The notes: generated from the letters alone by a model not told the origin. DNA of 64,000 nucleotides from Ruminococcus sp. (GCF_017549005.1 NZ_JAFYYT010000008.1:26530-90529); one strand, 5' to 3'; counted from the first letter of the stretch, positions 17,514-26,767 are shown. Numbers and translations: made by a program.

Positions 17514-18688
17514 GCGAAGTATTAAAAACGACAAGCCCAAAAAAGATCTTTGTTGCAAACGGTATTCTGCACGGCCATTTTACAGGAAGTGTTGAGGTCG
17601 TAAGAGAATTAGCCGCATTAGGCCATGATGTCACCTGTTTTGTTACAGACGAATTTGCAGACAGATTAAACGAAGTTCCTGTTAAAAAGATCGTTTACTC
17701 TGCGGACGTCAGCGAAGTTGCAAAGAAACTGCCTCCGTATGCTCCGCCGTTTGCTATCAACTCTTTTATGGTCGGAAAAGCAACATATCTCCTTATGGAG
17801 CATTTATTAAAGGACGAGACGAAATATGATTATTACATTTTCGACTGCTTCTTCGATATCGGCGAGATGAACAAGGTATTGAAGCTTGATCCTGCAAAAT
17901 GCTCTATCCTCTATCCTTCGTTCATTCTTACTGACGAGAACCAGTTTGACAATGCAAGAGTTATCGGTCTGCAGTGGACAAGCCAGCAGTATAACATCAA
18001 TCTTCATGATTTCGTCGGACTCATTTTTACTCCCAACAATTTCAAGAAGCTTATTCTGACTTCAAAATTCTTCCATTTAAGACCCGAAGATACCGATGAT
18101 ACCTGCTATTTCATCGGACCTCACATCGAGCAGAGAGCTGCCGACAAGAACTTTGATTTCAAGAAGGACGAAAGCAAGAAGCTCGTGTTCATTTCACTGG
18201 GAACTATCTTCGGAAAGGACCTTGAGTTTTATCACCGCTGTATCGAAGCTTTCAGGGACTCAGATGAATATCAGGTAATCATGTCCGTCGGCAAATTTGT
18301 TGACATTGCTGAGACATTCAAGGATATCCCGGGCAACTTCAGCATTTACAATTATGTACCACAGACTCAGCTCTTACCCGAGGTAGATGTTTTCATTACT
18401 CATGCAGGCTTCAATTCCACCTCAGAGGGTCTTGCAAGCGGTGCTGCAATGGTTCTTGTACCGCAGGCAGTTGACCAGTTTGACGTTGCAAAGGTAGTTC
18501 AGAACTTAAAGGCAGGCATAGAGCTGAATAAGCATGAGATCGATATAACTCCCGATATAATAAAGAACGCGGTCGACGAAGCTTATAACAGCAGAGAAAG
18601 CTTCAAGGCAGGCACAAAGGCAATCATAGACTCATTCAAGGAAGCAAGAAGCAACAGAACTGCAATTTACAATGAGATATTTGCTTAA
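17510..18688 (+). CDS. GT1-family (MGT/UGT-type) glycosyltransferase
   Basis: A 392-residue GT-B glycosyltransferase. The N-terminal domain has GILHGHFTGSVEVVRELAAL, and the C-terminal donor-binding domain has FISLGTIFGKD and the family signature FITHAGFNSTSEGLASGAAM followed by PQAVDQFDVAKVV. Members of the macrolide-glycosyltransferase group move a sugar from a nucleotide donor to a small hydrophobic acceptor, drug or lipid. GGGAGGAA lies 7 bases before ATG 17510. It is divergent from a nucleotide-sugar dehydratase, so the two may work in one glycosylation pathway. The acceptor is unknown. Confidence 0.88.
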   Translation: MSEVLKTTSPKKIFVANGILHGHFTGSVEVVRELAALGHDVTCFVTDEFADRLNEVPVKKIVYSADVSEVAKKLPPYAPPFAINSFMVGKATYLLMEHLLKDETKYDYYIFDCFFDIGEMNKVLKLDPAKCSILYPSFILTDENQFDNARVIGLQWTSQQYNINLHDFVGLIFTPNNFKKLILTSKFFHLRPEDTDDTCYFIGPHIEQRAADKNFDFKKDESKKLVFISLGTIFGKDLEFYHRCIEAFRDSDEYQVIMSVGKFVDIAETFKDIPGNFSIYNYVPQTQLLPEVDVFITHAGFNSTSEGLASGAAMVLVPQAVDQFDVAKVVQNLKAGIELNKHEIDITPDIIKNAVDEAYNSRESFKAGTKAIIDSFKEARSNRTAIYNEIFA

Positions 18689-18717
18689 ACAGCACTTTTA
18701 CATATATTGAGCAGGAC

Positions 18718-18757
18718 AGATCTGACAGAGTCATCCTCTGTCAGATCTTCGCATTTT
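18718..18757 (+). terminator. Terminator after the glycosyltransferase
   Basis: A 13-bp perfect stem (AGATCTGACAGAG / CTCTGTCAGATCT) with loop TCATC is followed by TCGCATTTT. It separates the glycosyltransferase from the acetyltransferase gene. Confidence 0.75.
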
Positions 18758-18775
18758 CTACCACGAGGTGATACT

Positions 18776-19273
18776 ATGAGACTAAGACCATACATACCAA
18801 GCCACGACTTCGACTCAATAAAGAACTGGATAACCGACGAACGCACTCACGCCATGTGGAGCGCCAATCACGCTCCCTATCCCCTCGAAAAGGACGCTTT
18901 TGACCGATTTCTTGCGGATATGTATACCAAACACGGCGACTGTCCCTTTGTGGCTACCACTGATGACGGAACGGCAGTGGGCTTCATATGCTGCGGAATA
19001 AACGCTGAAAGCAACGAATCCATGCTCGCTTTTGTACTGATAGACCCTGCACAGCGCGGAAAGGGCTACGGAAAGGAAATGATAAAGCTTGCCGCTAAGT
19101 ACTGCCTTGAGATACTGAAAGCGAACGCGGTGCAGCTCAACGTATTCACTTCAAACGAGAGAGCGCGAAAATGCTACGAAAGCGCAGGCTTCAAAGAAAG
19201 GCATACAACTCCCGACGCATTCCCCTACGGGAACGAAATGTGGGGCAGGTGCAATATGGTATTCAAAAAATAA
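18776..19273 (+). CDS. GNAT-family N-acetyltransferase
   Basis: A 165-residue acetyltransferase starting at ATG 18776 behind ACGAGGTG. The acetyl-CoA binding segment is AFVLIDPAQRGKGYGKEMIK (R/Q-x-x-G-x-G/A pattern), followed by NVFTSNERARKCYESAGFKE, which is typical of RimJ/RimL-like GNAT enzymes acting on amino groups of proteins or small molecules. The upstream in-frame extension is rejected because it would run through the terminator hairpin. It ends in a bidirectional terminator shared with the convergent heptad-repeat gene. Confidence 0.87.
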   Translation: MRLRPYIPSHDFDSIKNWITDERTHAMWSANHAPYPLEKDAFDRFLADMYTKHGDCPFVATTDDGTAVGFICCGINAESNESMLAFVLIDPAQRGKGYGKEMIKLAAKYCLEILKANAVQLNVFTSNERARKCYESAGFKERHTTPDAFPYGNEMWGRCNMVFKK

Positions 19274-19285
19274 AGGTATAATAAC

Positions 19286-19322
19286 AAAAAAGCCATAGTA
19301 TTCTGAAATACTATGGCTTTTA
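19286..19322. terminator. Bidirectional terminator
   Basis: AAAAAGCCATAGTATT and AATACTATGGCTTTT form a long stem around a short loop between convergent genes; both strands carry a T-run. Confidence 0.85.
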
Positions 19323-19330
19323 CTATTCAC

Positions 19331-22045
19331 TTACTTAGTTCCGTCAACAAGGTAGATGAACTTAACGCTGCCGTCCATTTTATCGGAAATGCCCGAAAAC
19401 GTGTTGTACTCCCTTGAAGCGTCCCTGAGTGCCTTGAGATTTTCGATTATCTCAGGCAGCTTTTCATCGACTGCTCCCGTGATAACGGAGATTCCCTCAT
19501 CGTTGAATCTTATCATGCCGTCGTTGAGCTCCTTTGCGCCGCTTTCAAGTCTGCCGACTCCGTCCGCAAGAGCTGCGCCGCCGTCCCTGAGCTGTCCGAT
19601 ACCGCTGTAAAGCTCGCCTGTGCCGCCGTAAAGCTTAGACGCACCGCCGCTGAGGAGCTGTATCGAATCATACAGTGTCTTTGCACCGCCGCTGAGCTGC
19701 TTGCTGCCGCCGAAGAGCTGTGCAAGTCCGCTGTCAAGCTCTGCCGCGCCGCTGCTGAGCTGTCCGAGACCGCCGCCCAGTGTAAGCGAGCCCTGCGACA
19801 ACTGAGCGAGACCGCTGTCAAGTGCCTTTGCACCGTCAGAGAGCTGATAAATGCCGCCTGTAAGGTCAACAGCGCCCGTTGAGAGCTTTCCGAGACCGTC
19901 ATTGAGGGAAGCGCTGCCGCCGCTTAACTGTCCGAGACCCTTTACAAGAGAGTCGAGACCGCCTGTGAGCTTGCTGCTGCCGCCCGAAAGCTCGCCTATG
20001 CCGCCGTCAAGAGCTGCCGCGCCTGTGCTGAGGTCCGCCGCGCCCTTTGAGAGCTGCTCCGTTGAGCTGTAAAGCTGTCCTGCACCTGCCGCCAGAGCCT
20101 TTCCGCCCTCGTCGAGCTTTGCAAGACCCTGCTGCAATGATACAGAGCCGCCCTGTGCAGCTTCAAGTCCGCTGCTGAGCTGTCCGAGACCGCCGCCAAG
20201 CTGTGCCGCGCCTGTTTTGAGTGAAGCCGCGCCTGTACTGAGCTGTCCGCCCTCGTTCATTGAAGCGGATATCTGCTTCTGACCCTCAATGGTCTGCTGT
20301 AAAGTTCCTATAGCCACAGCCAGCTCCTGTGAGGGAGACTGCTGATAAACTGCCTGCAATGCTGCAAGCGCCTGTTCGTTTGCCGCTATGGTAGTATCAA
20401 GTGAAGCTCCTGCAAGGGCGATACCGTCACTGAGCTGTGAAGCTCCGTCCGTAAGAGCTGCCGCACCTTGTGCAAGACCGTCCGCACCTGTCCTGGCACC
20501 TGTGATACCCTCTGCAAGAGCGTCAGCACCGCTCTTTACAGAGCCTATGCCTGCTGATACCTGTCCTGCTGAATCGCTGAGCTTTGAAGCTCCGTCGCTG
20601 AGAGCAGCCGCTCCCTGAGAGAGCTTCGCAGAGCCGTCCCTGACCTGCTTACTGCCGTCCGCAAGAGCTCCCACGCCGCCTGTGAGGCTGTCCGCACCTG
20701 TTTTGAGAGCAGCCGCTCCCTCGTTTACCTGTGCAAAGCCTGCATTCAGCGCGTCCGAACCTGCCTTTGCGTCCTTTATTCCGTTTGTGAGCGCGTCCGC
20801 GCCTGCCGTTACCTTTCCGAAGCCCTCAACAAGAGCCGTAGAACCGTTCTTCGCGCTGCCGATACCCTCTGTGAGCTGAGAAGCTCCGTCGCTTAACTGT
20901 CCGAGACCGTCCGCAAGCTTTGCAGAGCCGTCCTTTGCGCTGCCGAGGCCCTCCTCGAATTTTCCTGTAGAATCCGAGAGAGTTTTTGCGCCGTCCGCAA
21001 GCTTCTTAGCGCCGCCGTCAAGCTCTGCCGCACCGTTTCTGAGCTCCAGCGAGCCTGCAAGGAGCTTATCTATACCTGCTGTCAGGTCGCCTGTGCCGCC
21101 GCTGAGCTGCTTTATGCCGTCATAGAGTGAAGCTGTACCGTTACCGAGCTTTTCAGCTCCGTCACTGAGCTCCTTCACCTTTGCCTTCAGGCTGTCAAGG
21201 TCTACAGCCTCGTCAACGTCCAGCTTTGAGAATATCTCGTTGGAAACTACCGTAACAGAAGTATTCATCTCGAAATTCTTCACATCTGCGGATATCTCGA
21301 AGCTCTCGGGGATATCAATGTCAACGCTGTCAAGTCCGCTGAGGTCGATACTCTCCTGAAGTCCCGGGAAAGCAACTCCCACAGCTATGAGCTTTTCGCC
21401 GTCGGAGAGTATCTTACCGTTGGTAACTTCAACATTGAGGTACTTGTCTGTGCTGAGGACAGCCGCGCTTGCCGCCATGAAAGGAACATAAATGTCCCTG
21501 CTCTTTCCGTTTATGAGCTTTGTGACCTTCTGTCTGTTCTTATAAGTCCAGCGGATAACGAGATGACCGCTTTTTCCCTTGATACTGTCCGGTTCGACCT
21601 TTTTGCCGTCCAGGAAGTACTCCATAGTGACGTCCACGGGGAGCTCCTTGTCGGAATTGCCCTTATAGTAGATATCGTCGCCGTCAGCGCTCCAGCGGAG
21701 CGAGCTGCCGTCCGCTTCAAATATCTCGTCGCCCTTTACGTTGACTATATCGCTGAGGTCGGATATATCATACAGACTTGAGAGCGCAGGGGAGTTTTTC
21801 AGCCAGTCGCTTACGACAACGTTCTTTACGGAAGAGTCGCTGTTGCACAGAACATAAACTGTTTCGTCCTTGTAAGCCTGTTCACCGTTGTTCTTCCTTG
21901 CGGTCTCAGCTGCCTTCTTTTCGCTCTCGGGAGCTTCTGCGGGAGCATTCCCGCTTCTGCTGTTTGCATATGCTATAGAGCCTGTAGCGCCTGCGGATAC
22001 TGTTACCGCAAGCAGGGCTGCCATTATTTTACTTAACCTTTTCAT
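19331..22045 (-). CDS. Heptad-repeat (xxxLxxG) exported protein, partner of MMPL exporter
   Basis: A 904-residue protein. ATG 22045 is favoured because AAAGGAG lies 8 bases upstream; the GTG at 22054 overlaps that site. Residues 1-30 are a signal peptide (MAALLAVTVSAGATGSIAYA). A folded region to about 280 contains the DGKKVEPDSIKGKSGHLVIR segment. Then some 550 residues are built of repeated heptads with Leu and Gly four apart (LSDGASQL, LSSGLEAA, LAQLSQGS), as in YhgE/Pip-like phage-infection proteins. It ends without a clear membrane anchor. The gene lies 21 bases downstream of an MMPL transporter in one operon, so it is probably its extracellular partner. The repeat also makes the DNA internally repetitive. 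Confidence 0.82.
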   Translation of the reverse strand: MKRLSKIMAALLAVTVSAGATGSIAYANSRSGNAPAEAPESEKKAAETARKNNGEQAYKDETVYVLCNSDSSVKNVVVSDWLKNSPALSSLYDISDLSDIVNVKGDEIFEADGSSLRWSADGDDIYYKGNSDKELPVDVTMEYFLDGKKVEPDSIKGKSGHLVIRWTYKNRQKVTKLINGKSRDIYVPFMAASAAVLSTDKYLNVEVTNGKILSDGEKLIAVGVAFPGLQESIDLSGLDSVDIDIPESFEISADVKNFEMNTSVTVVSNEIFSKLDVDEAVDLDSLKAKVKELSDGAEKLGNGTASLYDGIKQLSGGTGDLTAGIDKLLAGSLELRNGAAELDGGAKKLADGAKTLSDSTGKFEEGLGSAKDGSAKLADGLGQLSDGASQLTEGIGSAKNGSTALVEGFGKVTAGADALTNGIKDAKAGSDALNAGFAQVNEGAAALKTGADSLTGGVGALADGSKQVRDGSAKLSQGAAALSDGASKLSDSAGQVSAGIGSVKSGADALAEGITGARTGADGLAQGAAALTDGASQLSDGIALAGASLDTTIAANEQALAALQAVYQQSPSQELAVAIGTLQQTIEGQKQISASMNEGGQLSTGAASLKTGAAQLGGGLGQLSSGLEAAQGGSVSLQQGLAKLDEGGKALAAGAGQLYSSTEQLSKGAADLSTGAAALDGGIGELSGGSSKLTGGLDSLVKGLGQLSGGSASLNDGLGKLSTGAVDLTGGIYQLSDGAKALDSGLAQLSQGSLTLGGGLGQLSSGAAELDSGLAQLFGGSKQLSGGAKTLYDSIQLLSGGASKLYGGTGELYSGIGQLRDGGAALADGVGRLESGAKELNDGMIRFNDEGISVITGAVDEKLPEIIENLKALRDASREYNTFSGISDKMDGSVKFIYLVDGTK

Positions 22046-22066
22046 ATCCGTCACTCCTTTATAAGT

Positions 22067-24175
22067 TTACGCCATTCGGAATATATGATGATGCTTTCTT
22101 CCGTCCTTGTCCTTCTGTACAAAGCCTGCGCTTGTCCTGCAGATGACCTTGTCAAAGACCATAAACATCGAAGGAAGCACTGTTACGACTACGACCATTG
22201 AGATAAGAGCGCCTCTTGCAAGGAGCATACACAGCTCCGAGATAAGACCGATATCCGAGTATAATGCAACGCCTACCGTTGCCGCAAAGAATCCCAGCGC
22301 CGAGGTTATTATTGACTTTATGGAAGTGCTGAGCGCTATTCCAACCGACTCCTTTTTCTCCTTGCCGCTGTGCCTTTCGGTGCGGTATCTTGTAGTCATG
22401 AGTATCGCATAGTCAACAGTTGCGCCGAGCTGTATGGTTCCTATTACTATAGGAGCTATGAACGAAAGTTTGGAGCCTGTATAGTAGGCTGTGCCGAGAT
22501 TTATCATTATGGCAAGCTCTATTACCGATACAAGTATCACAGGAAGCGATACCGACTTGAAGGTGAATGCGATTATAAGGAATATAGCCGCAATGGACAG
22601 GAAGTTGACTATCCTGAAATCTCTGTCCGTTATGGTTATGAGGTCCTTTGTTGCAGGAGCTTCGCCTATGAGCATACTTCCGCTGTCATAGCTTTCAGCG
22701 ATGTCGTTGAGCCTTGCTACCTGTGCATTCACCTCTTCGGACGCCACCTCGTACTCAGAGCCTATAAGCATCAACTGCCATTTGTCGCTCTTGAGTACGC
22801 TTTTCAGGTCGTCTGGAATGACTTCCTCTGGTATCGCCGAGCCGACCAGCGAATTGAAGCCGACTGCGAACTGAACTCCGTCCACATTCTTAATGTCGTT
22901 CATCATTTTATTAGCGTCCTTAGCGCTCATTGACGAATCGAACATAAGGATATGCGTGCTGTTCATGTTGTAGTCCTCCGCAAGCTTTGTGTTTGCGGTA
23001 ACGCTTGGCAGATAAGAGGGAAGGGTGCTGTCAAGCTTGTAGTAAACTCCGTAGTGGCTGTTGCCGAAAACGGCAGGTATCAGCAGTGCTATGGCAATTG
23101 TCAGGAAAGCCCATGAATGCTTTACTATAAATGAGGAAGTTCTCCTGAAAGCAGGGAAGAAGTTCCTGTGGGAGGTTGCCGCGATAGCCTTATCGAATAT
23201 GAGTATCATCGCAGGAAGTACCGTTACGCAGGCGATAACTCCGCAAACAACGCCCTTTGCCATTACAAGGCCGAGGTCAAGTCCGAGAGTGAATGTCATG
23301 AAGCACATTGCAAGGAAGCCTGCAACTGTTGTGAACGAACTTCCCACAACCGATGTGATAGTAGCCGCAACAGCATGAGCCATTGCCTCCTGTCTGCTGT
23401 CGGGGAAGTACTTCTGCTGCTCCTTGTAGCTGTGCCACAGGAATATTGAGTAGTCCATTGTAACGCCAAGCTGAAGAACCATTGCCAGCGCCTGTGTGAT
23501 AAAGGATATCTCACCGAGGAATACGTTCGTACCCAGGTTCCAGACTACCGCAAAGCCTATACTCAGCATGAAGAATACGGGTATCAGGAAGGAATCCATA
23601 GTCAGCACAAGGACTATGCTCGTGAGTATCACCGCTATCAGAGCATATATGAGAGTTTCGCTCTGAGTGATGTTCTTCATATCGAGAGTCATAGCCGACA
23701 TACCGCTGATGAAGCACTGCTCCGAGGTGATGTTCCTCATTTCCTCCACAGCTGCGAGAGTTGCGTCGGCAGATGTGGTATCGTCGAAGAATACCGCCAT
23801 CATGGTATTGTCGCCGTGATTGAAGAAATCGTATATATTTTCGGGAAGTATCTCCTTGGGGATATTGCAGCCGGTCATTGACTGGTAGCAGATAACGTCG
23901 GAAACATGATCGACAGCCTTTATTTTATCGGCAGTCGCCGCAACGTCCCTGTCGCTCATGCCTTCCACCATTACAAGGGAGAAGCCGCCCTGTCCGAAAT
24001 CCTCTTTCAGGATATCCTGTCCGACCATTGTGTTTATATCTTTTGGAAGATAAGAGAGTATATCGTAATTCACCCGCGTTTTCATATATCCGAAAGCTGA
24101 CGGGATAAGCAGGAGCACTCCGATGATAAGTATGAGCGCACGGTGCTTTACGATCCATTCACCGAATTTAAGCAT
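22067..24175 (-). CDS. MMPL/RND-family exporter
   Basis: A 702-residue membrane protein with two repeats of one helix, a large external loop and five more helices. Repeat one starts at HRALILIIGVLLLIPSAFGY; conserved segments include QLGVTMDYSIFLWHSY (about 240) and, in repeat two, IQLGATVDYAILMTTRYR. These are the RND/MMPL helix-4 motifs with Asp used for proton coupling. The family exports lipids or toxic amphipathic molecules. It is the first gene of a minus-strand operon with the heptad-repeat protein and is divergent from a TetR regulator with operator-like palindromes between them. Confidence 0.9.
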   Translation of the reverse strand: MLKFGEWIVKHRALILIIGVLLLIPSAFGYMKTRVNYDILSYLPKDINTMVGQDILKEDFGQGGFSLVMVEGMSDRDVAATADKIKAVDHVSDVICYQSMTGCNIPKEILPENIYDFFNHGDNTMMAVFFDDTTSADATLAAVEEMRNITSEQCFISGMSAMTLDMKNITQSETLIYALIAVILTSIVLVLTMDSFLIPVFFMLSIGFAVVWNLGTNVFLGEISFITQALAMVLQLGVTMDYSIFLWHSYKEQQKYFPDSRQEAMAHAVAATITSVVGSSFTTVAGFLAMCFMTFTLGLDLGLVMAKGVVCGVIACVTVLPAMILIFDKAIAATSHRNFFPAFRRTSSFIVKHSWAFLTIAIALLIPAVFGNSHYGVYYKLDSTLPSYLPSVTANTKLAEDYNMNSTHILMFDSSMSAKDANKMMNDIKNVDGVQFAVGFNSLVGSAIPEEVIPDDLKSVLKSDKWQLMLIGSEYEVASEEVNAQVARLNDIAESYDSGSMLIGEAPATKDLITITDRDFRIVNFLSIAAIFLIIAFTFKSVSLPVILVSVIELAIMINLGTAYYTGSKLSFIAPIVIGTIQLGATVDYAILMTTRYRTERHSGKEKKESVGIALSTSIKSIITSALGFFAATVGVALYSDIGLISELCMLLARGALISMVVVVTVLPSMFMVFDKVICRTSAGFVQKDKDGRKHHHIFRMA

Positions 24176-24204
24176 ACTATCGTTCCTTTCCTTGCATATT
24201 CAGA

Positions 24205-24330
24205 GCACATATTGAAAGTCCGTGAACCTCGGGAAAGCGCCGAGTGGATTCGGCATAAGAAACTCTTTAGGGATCGGGGTTCTTTCAGGGAAAACAATTC
24301 ATCAGCGGCTCACGGACATTCAATATGCGC
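24205..24330 (-). other. Structured 5' leader of the MMPL operon
   Basis: Arms 24205-24225 and 24310-24330 are inverted copies with 19 of 21 matches, closing a loop of 84 bases that contains smaller hairpins (for example GCCGA / TCGGC). The element lies between the minus-strand promoter and the MMPL start codon, so it would be transcribed as RNA. I could not match it to a known riboswitch. Confidence 0.6.
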
Positions 24331-24350
24331 CCTGTTTACTGTTATTACAT

Positions 24351-24379
24351 AGTATACTCCAAAAATGACCAGTAGTCAA
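24351..24379 (-). promoter_or_regulatory. Promoter of the MMPL operon
   Basis: On the minus strand TTGACT (24379-24374), 17-bp spacer, TATACT (24356-24351). The -35 box overlaps the degenerate TGACC-N3 operator copy at 24366-24378. Confidence 0.75.
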
Positions 24380-24464
24380 TACTTCGGGTGTTAAAAAATG
24401 ACCTTCGGTCATATTTTTGTATGAATGCACAATTCGGACTGCGAAACAGCTTGACCGTTGGTCA
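24366..24464. promoter_or_regulatory. Three TetR operator-like palindromes
   Basis: Perfect TGACC-N3-GGTCA palindromes occur at 24399-24411 (TGACCTTCGGTCA) and 24452-24464 (TGACCGTTGGTCA), and a one-mismatch copy at 24366-24378 (TGACCAGTAGTCA). They lie between the divergent MMPL and TetR promoters; the outer copies touch the MMPL -35 box and lie 11 bp before the TetR -35 box. Confidence 0.8.
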
Positions 24465-24475
24465 GTTTTACACCC

Positions 24476-24504
24476 TTGACACGTCCTATTTTTCGGGATA
24501 TAAT
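24476..24504 (+). promoter_or_regulatory. Promoter of the TetR gene
   Basis: Full consensus TTGACA (24476-24481) and TATAAT (24499-24504) with 17-bp spacing. Confidence 0.88.
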
Positions 24505-24598
24505 AAAAATAACACAAATCATAATTCAACGGCTTTGCAGTCAGAATCAATCAGAATTAAGCAAAGCTGAGTTTTAGCTGCAAGAAAGGTACGTTAAA

Positions 24599-25213
24599 AT
24601 GGGGAAAGTCGATATAAATAAAAGGATCAAAGAAAATTCTCTTCTCAAGACAGCTTTTGAATTTTTCACAACCAAGGGTTTCAGCAAGACTTCCATAACC
24701 GACATCGTAAGCAAGGCAGGCGTTGCAAAGGGCACGTTCTACCTTTATTTCAAGGACAAATACGACATAAGGAACAAACTGATATCGCACAAATCGAGCC
24801 AGCTCTTCAAAAATGCCATGTCAGACCTCGGGGACGAGCTGGACAAGCTTTCCTTTGAGGAAAAGATAATCAGGGTGATAGACAATTGCATCAATCAGCT
24901 CAACGAGAACCAGTCCCTGCTGACGTTCATATCGAAGAATCTGAGCTGGGGCATATTCAAAAACGCCATAACCTCGCCTGTTTCCGAGGACGACATCGAC
25001 TTCTCGTCGGTATACAACAAAATGCTGAAGGACGCTCCAAAGGGCATAAAGGACCCCGAGATAATGCTGTTCATGATAATCGAGCTGGTGAGCTCCACCT
25101 GCTATTCGGCTATACTCTACAGCGAGCCATGTACGCTGAATGAGCTCAAGCCATATCTTTACAATTCCATAAAGCTCATCATCGCACAGCATGAGGGCGG
25201 AAAAGACAAGTGA
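24599..25213 (+). CDS. TetR-family repressor
   Basis: A 204-residue regulator. The N-terminal DNA-binding domain is typical: LLKTAFEFFTTKGFSKTSIT, then DIVSKAGVAKGTFYLYFKDK (about residues 15-55). The rest is the helical ligand-binding domain. It starts at ATG 24599 behind AAAGG. It is divergent from the MMPL operon and separated by three operator-like palindromes, so it very probably represses the exporter and itself and responds to an exported compound or membrane stress. The ligand is unknown. Confidence 0.92.
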   Translation: MGKVDINKRIKENSLLKTAFEFFTTKGFSKTSITDIVSKAGVAKGTFYLYFKDKYDIRNKLISHKSSQLFKNAMSDLGDELDKLSFEEKIIRVIDNCINQLNENQSLLTFISKNLSWGIFKNAITSPVSEDDIDFSSVYNKMLKDAPKGIKDPEIMLFMIIELVSSTCYSAILYSEPCTLNELKPYLYNSIKLIIAQHEGGKDK

Positions 25214-25221
25214 CCAGAGCA

Positions 25222-25239
25222 GGGGCGGTATTCCGCCCC
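25222..25239 (+). other. GC-rich hairpin after tetR-like gene
   Basis: GGGGCGG, loop TATT, CCGCCCC, 8 bases after the stop; no T-run. It probably protects the mRNA end or forms part of the terminator region. Confidence 0.5.
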
Positions 25240-25258
25240 AAATGCATAATACTAAAAA

Positions 25259-25304
25259 AGCGCTGACATTGTGAGGATTTCACAATATCAGCGCTTGCTT
25301 TTTG
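25259..25304 (+). terminator. Terminator of the TetR gene
   Basis: AAGCGCTGACATTGTGA and TCACAATATCAGCGCTT form a 17-position stem with one mismatch, followed by GCTTTTTG. Confidence 0.85.
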
Positions 25305-25423
25305 TGCAAAACACAGATCTTGAAAATTATTTTTTTCTTATTAAACGGTTTTCCGTTTAATAACAGTGTATTTCAGCCCCCTTACAGAAAGCAAAACGTG
25401 CAGATAATATCCGCCCTGCAAAA

Positions 25424-26767
25424 TTACCTTGTGATGTTCTTGAGCCACTTATACTTCACGTAATGTCTGTATACCGCAGGTATTTTCACGAACTCGTCCA
25501 GTGTGAGTATAAATGCCACCGCAAGCACAGGGAGTTTCAGCCAGAAAGCGGCTATCATTCCCATGGGTACCACCACGCACCAGAGAGTCACAATGTCGCA
25601 TATCATGCCGAATCTCGTGTCTCCGCCGGCAGGGAAAAGTCCTCCGATGACTGTGGAATTGAGGGAGTTTCCTATTATATAATAAGAAGCCATGAGCATC
25701 ATGAACTTCAGGTAATACTGCGCCTTGTCGTTGAGAGATATTACATTGAGTACCAGCGGAGTTACCACCAGTATAACCACTCCCGAGACAACACCTATCA
25801 ATATAGAAAGCCGCACGAACTTGCCGCCTGCTTTTTTTGCTTCGGCTATCTCGTTCCTGCCGAGCATTCCGCCGATAACTATGCCTACACCTGCTGCGAT
25901 ACCCCAGCAGAGACTTGCTATCATGCTGCGGACTATGCTGGCAATGGAATTTGCCGCAACAGCGTCACTTCCCAGCCTGCCCATAATGACCGAGTACATC
26001 GTCACACCGCCGCCCCAGCCGAGCTGATTGAGCAGAAGCGGCACGGTATATCTCCAGTAATCCCTGTGAAGCTCCTTGCTGCCGTTTTTCAGCATAAGCC
26101 TGACACTTAAAGGCGGACATTTACCCCTGAAAACAGCTACCGCAACCATGACCACCTCGAAAACTCTCGAAAGGACCGTTGCGAGAGCTGCTCCGATTAT
26201 GCCCAGTTTTGGGAAAAATCCAACGCCAAAGATAAAAAGTCCGTTCATTATTATGTTGAGAACCACCGAAACCGAGCACACGACCGAGCTAAGCTTTGCA
26301 CGGTCGCAGACCTTCATCATGCTGAAATAGACCTGCGAAAATCCCAGCATCAGATAGGACGGAGAGACTACCCTGAGATATTTTGCTCCCTCAGCTATAA
26401 GAACTTTATCGGAGGTAAATATCATCATTAGCTGACGCGGGATAAACAAAGCCGCTAATGTAAAAAGAAGCCCCACCAGCAGAGAATACCTCATAGCGAC
26501 CGCAAGAACCTCCTCGGTGGTGCGCTTGTCCCCTTTTCCCCAGTACTGGGCCGCAAGCACGGTAAGTCCCGATACAAAAGCCATATTGAAAAGATTGGAT
26601 ACGAACCAGACCTGCCCTGCAAGCGATGAAGCGGAAAGCGAATCCTGATTGAGAAAGCCCAGCATAAAAGCGTCGCTCGCCGAAACCAGTGAATACATAA
26701 AATACTGGACGGCTATGGGCGCTACTATCGTAAACAGTTTTTTGTATATTCCTTTATTATCCTGCAT
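25424..26767 (-). CDS. MATE-family efflux transporter
   Basis: A 447-residue protein with about 12 hydrophobic helices in two homologous halves. Typical MATE features are the start KLFTIVAPIAVQYFMYSLVS, SASDAFMLGFL near helix 1-2, and GGDTRFGMICDIVTLWCVVV in helix 10. MATE pumps expel drugs or metabolites using Na+ or H+ gradients. Start ATG 26767 is preceded by AAAGGAGA. It lies downstream of the murA terminator on the same strand, so it is probably a separate unit. Confidence 0.92.
   Translation of the reverse strand: MQDNKGIYKKLFTIVAPIAVQYFMYSLVSASDAFMLGFLNQDSLSASSLAGQVWFVSNLFNMAFVSGLTVLAAQYWGKGDKRTTEEVLAVAMRYSLLVGLLFTLAALFIPRQLMMIFTSDKVLIAEGAKYLRVVSPSYLMLGFSQVYFSMMKVCDRAKLSSVVCSVSVVLNIIMNGLFIFGVGFFPKLGIIGAALATVLSRVFEVVMVAVAVFRGKCPPLSVRLMLKNGSKELHRDYWRYTVPLLLNQLGWGGGVTMYSVIMGRLGSDAVAANSIASIVRSMIASLCWGIAAGVGIVIGGMLGRNEIAEAKKAGGKFVRLSILIGVVSGVVILVVTPLVLNVISLNDKAQYYLKFMMLMASYYIIGNSLNSTVIGGLFPAGGDTRFGMICDIVTLWCVVVPMGMIAAFWLKLPVLAVAFILTLDEFVKIPAVYRHYVKYKWLKNITR

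Noticed and set aside
19500-21150. Tandem DNA repeat or CRISPR-like region
   Set aside because: The repetitiveness follows from the Leu/Gly heptads of the coding sequence on the minus strand.
24205-24330. Cobalamin, SAM, TPP or c-di-GMP riboswitch
   Set aside because: None of the conserved core boxes of these classes could be found in either orientation, so it is reported only as an unclassified structure.
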